This document shows positions 43,075-55,112 of a stretch of DNA of 64,000 bases, in pieces. This DNA is from Liriodendron chinense (taxonomy: Eukaryota; Streptophyta; Magnoliopsida; Magnoliales; Magnoliaceae). The stretch spans positions 4,464,001 through 4,528,000 of the forward strand of contig ML058447.1 of NCBI GenBank assembly GCA_003013855.2, read 5' to 3'. Position 1 is the stretch's first letter. The number at the start of each line of letters is the position of its first letter. The translations under genes and the position numbers were made by a program. The notes beneath the pieces were generated by a model. It did no database searches. It was not told the origin of the DNA and was given only the letters and a program-made list of their open reading frames with translations.

Positions 43075-44877
43075 TACTTCGATGTGAGTGGGATTCATAA
43101 AAATGTGTAAAATGGCAGAAATGCCCTAGTTGAAGATGTCAAAGACATCCAGATTACCTAAACAAACTTACCTACATCCAACACGACTCTCCGAGCACGG
43201 ATAATAAATGGAAAATCGAAGAGAGCGCGTGTGTGGAATACTTGCATAAAAAAATGTGCAAAATGGCATAATGCCCCCGGTTGAAGATGCAGAGACATCT
43301 AGATTACCCAAACACCCTTCAGCCCTTCCCTACTTCTATTGTCCTATTAAAAGCCAAATTTAACGCCTCTCCAAAGACTAATTGTGTAGGTAAATTTGTC
43401 CAAATATATGGTAGAGATTTGGAGAAAAGATGCCCATGGTGCTACTCACTCCACCAATGGCCACACCGACTTCTGAAAACCTACATGGATCCGACCTGGA
43501 ACACTAACAACATGTCCATACAATCATGGCCATGGTTGGAAGACACTGTCGACCAGTGTCTGCACTTGGTCAAACCCTATCTACCTCTTCTCATTCCAGA
43601 CACTCGATGATCCAGTAAATGTCTAAAACCAATGTTTCCTCATTCACCGTCACCAACGGGCATTGGCAAGCTGGTAAAGAGGGTTCACAGGGTTTGGGAC
43701 AAAAAGAGGTTCTGAGAGTCGGCAAACAGTTGGCTGAGCCAGAGGATTCTGAACATGCAGGGGCTCATGGTTTGGTGGTCCAGACTGTTGACTGAATGGT
43801 CAGAAACACAATGGATGAGGGATGCCCCTAACCTTTGGATTTGTTGCTTTTTCTGTTGTATGTGGACCATGGCTGTATTTTACCTTTTTTTTCTTTTTTC
43901 TTTTCCTTTGTAAGAGTATACGTGCAGGTCACTTTGACCAAGGCCCATATGCACAGAATCCTGCAACTCAGCAAATGTGCACCATAATTCCCCTTGAGAA
44001 AGTTTAGCCGCATTGGCAAAATGGCTAAGCATATGCTTTTGAAGGGGGAAGGAAAAGATCACCAACAACTATCTAAATTATCCAACCTAAGACCCACATA
44101 ACTGCATTGGCTAATAAGAAGAATATTGGCTGGTATTTGTATGATGCTTATAGTGAGTTGATGCATCACCACATCGGTACATGTATGGTGTTCAGATGCA
44201 CCTAGTCCATAATAGTGACCCATGGTTAGCTGATCCAGATGCTTCATCAGACGAGCCTCATTATGAATGGGGGGAACTCCCACAATCTTCCATATTGGAA
44301 AAGCCTATCTATCCAATCTTTGCCTTTTACATAGAAGAATGTTGTAGTTCTCTTAACCATCCATTTATAGGTCACTGATAAGAAGGCGGGGATCTTCCTA
44401 TTCGGGAGATAGTCAGGGTATACTGTATCCAAATTGTAGTTGGAAGAAATTTAGGGTATATTTGATCCACAGTGGGTCTAATCCAGGTATTAAAAAATGC
44501 TTACATCACAGCCATTATGGCCACTACGTATAACTGTGGGAACTGTTGCATCTTATGGGGCCGTAACGGCTGTTACAGAAAAAGGCCCCTAATGGCTGTT
44601 ATGGGGCCAATACAGTTTTGATTTTGTTTTTTCAATGGCTGTAATGGCCGTTACGGCCTGTATCATAAGGATAATTACGGTGGCCCTTACGGCCACCATT
44701 ACCGTTATTGGATAACTTGGGGCCCGTAAGATTTCAAATCAAACTCCCATTTCATCAAGGGTCAAATGCAGAAGGACACTAGAGGGGGAAAGAATTCTTA
44801 TTCAATGATTTCAAAACAAAGGAGTTTTCAAAACATTGTTTCCAGGTGAATCCAAGTGACAGGAGGTTTACAGCTTT
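43072..44877. other. Spacer downstream of ICDH, with a GGCCGTTACGG-rich repeat
   Basis: A 109-codon plus-strand frame (43281-43610) has no family signature. Between 44500 and 44720, short words such as GGCCGTTACGG, GGCTGTTACAG and GGTGGCCCTTACGG recur in both orientations, which looks like the subterminal region of a transposon. Immediately before 44878 is the ICDH 3' UTR. Confidence 0.45.
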
Positions 44878-47800
44878 TTATTTGCCAGAGAGTCTTGCTT
44901 TCAGCTCCTCTGCCACCGCATCAATGAACTCTTCAGTATTCAGATACTTATCTCGGGTCATCCTGCACAGAACGAAAAAAAAAACAAAAAACTCGAATTG
45001 GATTTTTTTGCAATTTTTGGCTTCCGAAGATGAAAGGATGTTAACATAACAACAGCAACAACAACTGTGAGAATAGCCTCTTCAGATTACTTGGATCCAT
45101 GGATGATAAGTGCAAGATCTTTGGTCATCTTCCCTGATTCCACAGTTCCAATGCAAGCTGCTTCCAGTTTCTCAGTGAAATCCAGCAGTCTAGCATTGCC
45201 ATCTAACTTCGCCCTGCAAACATAGACACATTTTGTTTAGTCCAGATACTATGTAAATGTACTACCAATCCTAATGTTTCCTATGAAAACAGGATATGAG
45301 AGTTAAGACATTAGATTGAGAACAGCAGGACCCATTACAACCTTTGTATGAAGTTAGGGCATTAGCATTTTGAAAAAGACAGCCTGTTATAACAGGGCCG
45401 GCATACCGGGTATGTGCATACTATATTGACCAAAATTCATCACTGACAAAGCCTGTTTATTTGCATCGACCAATATGGTTTATACTGTATTGATTCTGGC
45501 ATCTGCCAACATGTAATCTGATACTCAAATTACAGTAATGAGATAAAATGAAGAAAAAAAATGAAACATTAATCTTTTCTGTTTTGTCAGCTTCGAAGGA
45601 TCTGAAATTGTTAAATTTTGAAAAGACCAAGACAAACTGCATCATTGCTTAATAGGAAAGATAGCAGATAAAGATGCTATACCTGTGTGCAAGGCCCCGT
45701 GACCAAGCAAAGATTGAAGCAATGCTATTTGTACTGGTTTCACCACCCTTCTGATGAACCCGGTAATGACGTGTAACTGTGCCGTGTGCTGCTTCAGCTT
45801 CAATGGTTTTTCCATCAGGGCACACCTGAAACCAAATTGCTATAGCTCAAGAAAATGCAAGCATAAGTACTTTTCCTACAGAACTCCCAATTTCCACACA
45901 GCTGCTGCTACACTTTGAACAAACTGCTATGACAGAGGCACATTTCATTGGCAGCTTTGCCCAAATGAACACTCGAGCTTTTGTGGGCTCATAGAGTTGA
46001 AGCACTTGCCAACCATGTGAAAGTAACAGCCCTGGGGGTAGTTTTCAGGAGTATGCTAGTGACCTGGCTTCCCTTGCTTCCTCAGTCTTGAGATAAAAAG
46101 TGGGAAAACTGACCGGATGAGCAGGTTAGCATACCGGTTCTTCCACTGCATATTTGTGAACAGACACCACCTTAAATGTCCTTACTCCTCATGGATGGGT
46201 CTCAATCCAACAACTGATTGACGTCTCAGATTCTCAGCATAAGACTAAAGAACATTGCCTAAATATGCATGCATGCATGCACAAACAGTGTATTGACCAG
46301 CATATAAGCTTGCAGATTGTATAATGACAGTCTTCACCGAAGTATACCAAGCTTTTCTCCTTTACAGATAATGAACTACCATATACGTATTCCTATTGAC
46401 ACAAAATCCGCACCTCCATACTTTAACAGCACATGCAGACATATCCAAACCCATCCACATGCATGCATGAACACAGACAAATGGACAAACACAATAGCAG
46501 ACATACCAGTACTGATGTCATCAATCCAAGAGATCCAAAACCTGTAATGATAAAAGAAAAAAAATGAGACCATAAACATGCTCAATTTTACAGCCTCCAA
46601 AAGCAACTAACCAATGTTTGCAACCCATCTCTCTACATCCAAGACTAACAAATACATGTCTGAAAAGATGATGAAACTGCATACAAACCTTGAGCCAAGA
46701 AATCACTCTGTACATCTCCATCATAGTTCTTGCACGCCCACACATAACCGCCATCACTTTTAAGTGCATAGGCAACCATATCATCAATAAGCCGATGTTC
46801 GTACCTGTTGATCCAATTACTATTAGCTCAACGAAAACATTAATCACATCTTAAATGCATCAATGTTGCATGCCGGGACAGGATATCTCACCATATGCCT
46901 GCAGCCTCAAACTTGGATTTCCATTTACTTTCATACACCTCTTGGAATATGTCCTTGAACCTGTATAGAAATAGAGGGAAAGAACAGGTAATACCTCAAG
47001 TACCCAGACACCCAGAGCATTTCTACATATGAAGAAAGAAAGCTCTTGAACATAAGATGAGCATGCTGTGAAGGTTGTTTGCTAGGATAGGGACAGTTTA
47101 ACAGTCTCATACCTTCCATCATATTTCTTAAGAATTGTATTTTTTGTGCTTAGATAAAGTGGCCACTTCTTCTCATAAGCTGTATTCATCGATGCCTCAG
47201 CAAAAGCATAGATGGACTGTTGACACGCAAACAATAAAAAGGATTTAGCAGTTTTGAACAGCCTATTTAGCCTTAAGCTGAGAACCCCTATGAAAAGAAA
47301 GGGTTGTTGAATCTAAACCTCATCAGTATTATACATAGATAAGGCTACTCCACCAGCGCCTGTGAAGTTATACACCTCTAATTCAATCTCTTCTTCTTTT
47401 CCCTCTGGTACTCCAAACATAAGAAAGAGAACTTAGTACCAATAGCATAGCTTCTGGAAGAATAACAGAGACAATGCTCATGAAAGATGTAACTAGTCGT
47501 CTTAAACTCTGATTTCTATGCATCATATTAACTTGAATTCAACAGAACAGAAGATTGAACAGAGTAAGCTCGGCACTGCAAAATTCTTCATACCAAACAC
47601 CAATTTGAGTTTGCCAGGGCCTTTGATAACAGTATCAGTTGCTTTGTATTGATCACCAAAAGCATGCCTTCCAATGCATATGGGTTTATTCCACCCTGAA
47701 AACATCACCAGTAAGAAGCATATGGGAAGATTTCAGTCATATCAGCCATATCCATATCAATATTATAAAAAGCAATAAAATTTTCTTTTTCAAATTTCAT

Positions 47801-50800
47801 AAATACATGGAATCTTAGGGCTCGTTTGGTTGCTTGTATTTGGAATGATTTGGATTCCAAATCCTAAATACATTGGAATCCAATGTATTTGAAATCCTTA
47901 ATTATGTTTGGCATTCTATAATTGGAATGCACTGAAATCTAAAGTTTTTGTTTGGCAGCATATATTTTGAAAGGATTGAAATATTATATTATATTCGCGG
48001 AAGTTGAATTTGATTAACTAAATAATTTACAATATCTGAAAATGGTGTACATGTATAACATTGTAGATAGTTATTGGAATCAGTGTTTGCAGTATCGATA
48101 ATATCGGCCGATATTATCGATATCGGTGCTCGCCGATACATATCGGCAGGGTAGTAACTTAAAAACTGCCTGATTCTTTGGTATCGCATGATATATCGTG
48201 CGATATCGAAAATATCGCAGAATGTATCGATATCGCACGAAATATCGGCTCGATATCGTCCTGTTTCCAGCGCAAGATTCCAGATATCGTCGATATCTGG
48301 ATGATATCGTCCAGACCGTCAGGAACGTGGGAGAAACTTGGTTTTTTTGGGTTTTTGGGAGAAAAAACGTCTGCAGGTCTAATTTTTCTCAAATTTCTCC
48401 TACTTAAATTGATTTTGGAAAGATTACGGAGCTTCCATTGCAAGAATCTCAAAGGATACGGTTGCTTTCGAAGGAAATCCAAAGGTGGCCCACTATTGAA
48501 CTCGGTGAGGATTTTTTCTTCCAATCTCGTTTTATTTTCGTGAAATTCGACTACAACTTGTTTTAAATGAGTTGAAGTACTTAATTGTTCATGTTTTACA
48601 CGAAAAATCATGTATTTTAACCTTCGATTTCGAGATTTGAGATATGGGGCAAATTTGGAAAAATTCGAAATATCCCAATTCCTCCCAAATTACCTACAAT
48701 GTTGGATTGAAAACAACATTTTAAGGATGTAGGGGGGCTGATCTATTGATTGGCAGCATTTTCCCCCAAAATAAAAAATATTTAATTAATTTTTTAATTA
48801 CTAATTAATTAAAAAATACTTAATTATGAAATTTTTTCGGATTTTTTTTTTGTAACAGTTGTAAATCCACTTGTAAGTTAGAATAATAGTTATTATGTTA
48901 GTAATTATGCATCAAATACACTCCAATTTCATGATTCAAGTGTATGTGGCCCGATTTGGGGGAAATTGGGGAAATTTCAAAATTTCTCAATTCCTCCCAA
49001 ATTATTTGCAATGTTGGATTCAAAACAGCATTTCAAGGATGTAAGAGTGCTGATCTATTGATCGGCAACATTTTTCCCCAAAATAAAAAATATTTAAATA
49101 ATTTTTTAATTACTAATTAATTAAAAATTAATTAATTATGAATTTTTTTCAAAAATTTCTTTTGGAATAGTTGTCAATCCACTTGTAAGTCAAATTAAAA
49201 ATTATTTAGTAAATACTAATAAATCTCACATACTCTAATTTCATGATTCGAGTGTATGTGGCCTAATTTGGGGGAACTTCGAAATTTTCCAATTCCTCCC
49301 AATTTGAGAGTAATGATGGATCCAAATCAAAATTGTAAGGGCGTAGGGGGGCTAATGTATCAATTTGCGTCATTTTAACCCAAAAAAAAAAACAATAATT
49401 AATTACTTTTTTAATAATTATATTTAATAATTAATTTTTTTTCAACTTTTTTGTTAGATTATTGTAAATCCATTCCTAAGTGTGGTTGTTTTTTGCTGAT
49501 TTCATGTTTGTAGGTAAAAAATGTCGGAAGAAGGTGGTGGAGAACGTAGAGGAGGGAGACAGCCAGATATTGGTTGGAAATATGGCCGTGTTGTCCCCAA
49601 TAACCGATTTGGGGCCATATGTAGTTTTTGTGGCCATGTCTCACAGAGTGGTGGTGTAACCCGCTTGAAGGAGCATCTAGCAGGCGGGTACAGAAATGTT
49701 AAAGATTGCCCCAAATGTCCAAGAGATGTGAGGGAGGAGATTAGGGAGGCTTTAAAAAAAAATTTGAAGATAAAAGATCAAAGAGCTACAAGAGAGAGGG
49801 AGATTAGGGAGGAGCTGGGGCGGCCACCATTTGTTGACGAAGATGTGGTGGATTTAGATGAGGACGAGGATCCAGATTATAGACATGCAGTTGAGGAATC
49901 GATCCGAGAACGTTGGGAGGATGATCAAATGAGAAGGGTGGAGGCGAGCAGGCCTAGATTTGAGGGGTCTACTCATGAGCACGGGGGGGGGGGGGGGAGT
50001 GGGTCTGGGGCTGGGGGAAGTGGGGCCAGGGGCAGTACAAGGGGAGGTTTTTATGGACTGACACGTGGTGGTAGTATGCGGATTCCGAATACCCCTTCAG
50101 AGCCGAGGATGTATAAGGGGGCTGGGGGGACACAAAAGAAGTTGAAAGAGATGTTTAGTGGAGGGGATGTCAGAAAGAAAGTTGGAAAGTTTATTGTGAA
50201 ATTTTTCATATATGATCAGGTTCCTGCGAATGCAGCGGGGAGTCCGCGGCTTGTAATCAACAAAGCATACACTAGAAAGAAGTTGCGTGAGAAACAGAAA
50301 ACCCAGCCACTTACAGATATAGAGGAGCGACTATTGGCTATTTCAATGAGAAACACCTACGGTCGTGGGTGTCTACGTGGCACTAGAGATCGAGCACGTC
50401 GTGACTCTAGATCTACATCACGTTCAAGGGAGGGGAGCTCGAGTTCCATGCCACAGTATGGATATGGATCACAGACAGGGGAGGGGAGCTCGAGTTCCAT
50501 GCCACAATATGAATATGGATCACAGACAGGGGAGGGGAGCTCGACTTCCATGCCACAGTATGGATACAGACCTGGTGGATATGCAGTGAGCGACTCCAGC
50601 AGCTACGGCACATCATTTTTCGACTATGGTCAGGAGTTCGCTTCTGCATATGGGCAGGGTCATGGGCCACAATACACATATGGCGAACAATATGGATATT
50701 CTGGAGCATCATTTGTGCCCATCCCAGCTCCATATCAGTCACAGACTGTTACGATTACGCAGTACCCACGGATGGGCGTATTGGTTCAATTTGGAGAGGA

Positions 50801-53800
50801 TGAGTACCAGCGTTATGTTAGGGAGTATCTTAACTGGTACCATTCTACTATGACCTGAGCACAATACTGTCGTTTTGTGGAGCAGCAGCTCTATTCCCAA
50901 CCCCGTCGAGATGGAGACGATGATTACGAGCCACCACGCAACTCTATGTGGGTCTAAGCAGCAGTCAGTTGCATCCATAGGTATATTTCTCAGCTCTCTT
51001 GCTTATTTGACTTCGTCAATGTATTGATTGTGTTTACATTAGTGTCTTGTAACATTTGTATATGTTATGAAATCAATTTATATAATGGTTGCATCAGTTC
51101 AGTCAGATAGCGCATAGCTTAGGATCCTTTTACAAAGGAACTCCTTTATGTGGACTTTTTTTTTTTTACATATTATGATTTAAATGTGTGTATTGAGGTC
51201 CATTCTAACAATCCCTGAAGTTTCATTGAAAAATTCAATCAATTTCCCAATGTTTCCCCATGTTTCCCAAAAAGTGCGATACATTCCGCGATACAACCGA
51301 TATTTCCCACCGATACGCAATATGTATCTGTATCCCAAGGGTGCGAAACGTAACGCGATACCGATACTGCGAACACTGATTGGAATAAGTCCATTAAGAC
51401 GTACATTTTGGGAAAAATTTGAAGTAATTTCAAGCCTTGCGTGGGCCACAAACATACAAAAGTTTACTTTTCAATAGGTTCGATAAGTTTTAGGTAAAAA
51501 GACAATCATGTAGGGGCCCCAGTGATGTGCACCTGAAATCTACCTACTCCCACCATTAAATGGGTCATCCAACGTTATACCTAGGGTCAAAAATTCAGGG
51601 GGGCCCCACTAAAGAAAGCAGTTGGGAAAGAAATGTCCACTCTTGATTTTTACAATGCCCACCTTTATGTATGTGTTGTATACCCACGCCATCCATCAAT
51701 TTTTCAAGCTTGTTTTAGGTCATGATACAAAAATTAAGCAGATTTCAAATCTCAAGTGGACCACATCTCTGGAAATATTAGTGATTGAATAGCCACTGTT
51801 AAAAACTTCCTAGGACCCACTGTGATGATTATAAGGCCTACCGTGATGATTATGTGAAATCCACTCCAATCATTAGATGCCATGCAAAATTTTAAGCCTA
51901 GGTGCCAAAAATCAGGCTTGTTCATGATTGAGGTGGGCCATACCAGGGAAAACAGTTTGGAAGGTCCCCGTTTTACTGTACACTGATTCCAATCGTGGTC
52001 CACCTAAATCAAGAATAGGGTTGATTTTTTTTGTTGTTGAGACTAACATGGGGTGAAGCACCTAGTGGCCGTAGTGGATTGCACATAAACATCATGGTGG
52101 GCCCACCTACTAACCCTACTCCCTCTCTTAGTTACCATCATACCAGGCGGCACAGTGGGGAGAGAGGCCCTATCGTGCGATTCTCCCACCGGTGGGAAAG
52201 ATGCTCATTGGAGACGGTTAGCCTCAAATCTTAGCAATTTGCTAGGATTTCAAATCATGGATTTGGGGAGATTTGGAATGCATTGGATTCCAAATCCTCC
52301 TCTCCAGCTTCGCTGCCAAACACAAAAAGGTGCATGTTGGATTTCAAATACTCTCAAATCCACTCAAATACTGGCTGCCAAACGGCCTGTTAAGGAAAGT
52401 TAAGGATTTTTCTTTGACTAAACTAACCTTCTGACTTCTCGGATATTTCACTGAAGTACCACTCAAATGTGAAGAGAGTCCCATTCAGTACTAATGTCCA
52501 ACCCAACTATTACAATTGTTTTATAGGGCCTATTCGTAATTGTTTCCTTTTGCTTCTCGTATGCTTGTGTAGATTAGTTTATAATGGTTTTTATTTTTTA
52601 TTTTTTATTTTTATTTTGCTTCTTGTATAATTGTGTGATGTGTTGATTAGTTTATAACTGTTTATATATTATTTGATGTACAAGGCATACCTGTTTTAAT
52701 CATTACTCGTAAATGAATAACATGATTGAGAATTTTCATTACCTGGAATGAGCCTGGGAACGTTTTTGCAGATAATTGGTTCTCTAAAGACCGTACCTGC
52801 ACCAAGAATAAAGGTTCATTGAAACAGTGTGGTGCAAATGGTCTTTTTGAAACACCAAGAGCAAGTTATCTGACCATTTAAGATATTCCTGATTGTCCCA
52901 TTTGGACTCTTCCACATGGATTTCAGGTTGAACTCCGTCATACGAGCTTCGTCTGTCAGTCATAAACAAATCAGTAATAAGTAACCTAAAAGTCAAATCA
53001 ATTTTAATGATGAAAAATAGATTATGCCATGCTAGGATACAGATACATAAAAAAATATGGTTAGTGAAAAATAAAAAGATCCCTTTGAGTCAGTTCAGTG
53101 ATGCCTACCTGGAGTTATAGTTGCACATTTGATTGCCACATTATACCTGAAATAAGTATATGAAAGTCTGAGCTCTACACAAAAATATGAAAATTATGAA
53201 GATATGTAGTTACGAAGAGATGTTTGAATCACAAAAACAAATAGTCATGGGTCAAGAGCCTGCAATTTAGTATAAACTAAACAGGAATTTGGAACAAAAG
53301 CAACACTATGTCTTTGTATCTTATCTAGTCATACAAAGAGAGAAATGACTATGGAAATTAGGAAAACAAAAACCTCATAGTTTTTTGCAAGGAATACAAT
53401 ATGACCAGAAAGAAGCCTCAACTAAGGCATTACAGTTATATTGCTAGCCTCGTTAACAGAAGAGCAGCCCAAAGCACATAGTAGCACCAGATAATACATT
53501 ATGAAACTCTTTGTTCTTTTCTTCTTCTTCTTCTTCTTCTTCTTCTTCTTTTCCTTTTTTTCGAAAGGTATGATGAACCCCTTTTTATTCAAGTAATACA
53601 CAAAATATGCAGCAATGAAGATAATTAACACCACTAATGAATGATCTTCTTCTACAAGGTACTATATGTACAAACAAAAGGAAGAGTTACAAGAGCAAAA
53701 ACAATAAATAAAATGAAAAAAGGCAATTTATGCTCAGATCTATAAAAGTAACACATACATTAAATAAGCTTGAAAAGGACAAAATAGATTCAAGAATAAA

Positions 53801-55071
53801 CAAGTGAAGCTTACTTCAGAGTGGCCTCTGCACTTTCTACCGTGACTTTATCATCAGTAGCATCACGATGAGGAAGACCAAGGTCAAAGTATTTTATATC
53901 CAATTCCAAAAATGGGAATATAAGCTGAGGGGTACATCAAAGCAGAGGATTCAAATTAGCAAGAACCTCAAATTCCAACTTACAAAGGGTTAGAAAAAAA
54001 AATTAAATCATACAAAATAAACAAGAACTAATTGATTACCTTATCCTTGATTGATTTCCAAAAAACACGAGTCATTTCATCTCCTGCATCATCAAATTAA
54101 GCCATAAGAATATAATTGAAAAAATAACCACGTCAGGTAAAAAAGTTAAAAGAGAGAGAATCAGCTAATGAATACAAGACTATCAAGTTATCAAAAGCCA
54201 TTCTTCAGGGTTGCAGAGTAACCCTGAAATGGGTCCCATCCAATACTTCAGCATCTCCAATATCCCATATTTCATAGCATTCTGTGTTTTAGTCCACCAT
54301 ATGTTATGTATCCCCTATTTCATAGCATTCTCTGTGTTAGTCCACCATATGTTATGGGCTAAATCTTTTAGAGTTATGATTAGCTCATATAGGGCAAAGA
54401 GCCCCCTCCCCTGAGGCAACAGTTGCCAACCAACTCTGATTCTCCACCTGGGTACTATATAGCCTGCTATTGTTTCTGATTTAATATGGGCACACACCTT
54501 CAATCATCGACCTTAGCAATGCAAATCGATACATTCATAGCTTGGCACTTTGATTTTAAATTTCCTAGACTTTTCTTTTCATGTTTCCAAAGAGTCGTTT
54601 GTGGTGCAAAAATCTACAAGTGTTTTGGACATACATTGCCTTCACTATATAGTGGCTCTATTGCCCATCAGCTGCTACTGTTTTCGATTTTTCCATGAAG
54701 AAATTTCCAAAAAATACATGGCCACATCATCATAGCATTATCCCAGCTATTTGAGGCCGGTTTTTTCTCATGACAGCTCCGCAAAAATTCTACACCAGCT
54801 TGCACTTAACATCACCATAGCTTGCATGTCATTTCTTATATGGTACAAAAGTTAGTCAACAAATGAATCCCAACATAGACTACGTCATTGGTATCCAGTG
54901 ACAACACTCATTTGCATGGACACTTCACTCATACTTTAGTAGGAGCTTGACAACTTCTTGATACAAAGTGGCCTCTGTAAGCTTGAGAAAACACACGCAC
55001 GCACTATTATCAGTAACTAAAGACGATGCATTGGATAAAATAAGGAGATATAAGCCTCTATCTAGATATCC

Positions 55072-55112
<41 letters not shown>

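Larger units (their letters stand above)
47818..52389. mobile_element. Harbinger-like element in ICDH intron 6, interrupted by later insertions
   Basis: The left end GGGCTCGTTTGGTTGCTTGT and the reverse-complemented right end CAGGCCGTTTGGCAGCCAGT align over their length, followed by GTATTTG(A/G)... in both. TTA flanks both (47815-47817, 52390-52392). The original element is the sub-kilobase DNA rich in 'TTGGATTCCAAATCC' at both ends. The hAT at 48081-51378 and fold-back DNA at about 51490-52200 sit inside it. Confidence 0.65.

Noticed and set aside
43281..43610. 109-codon plus-strand ORF downstream of ICDH
   Set aside because: No recognisable domain and no splice or promoter context. It starts in DNA that repeats sequence seen near 43100.
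50413..50742. Minus-strand and alternate-frame ORFs across the hAT gene
   Set aside because: They mirror the 51-bp repeat and codon bias of the BED-finger ORF on the plus strand.
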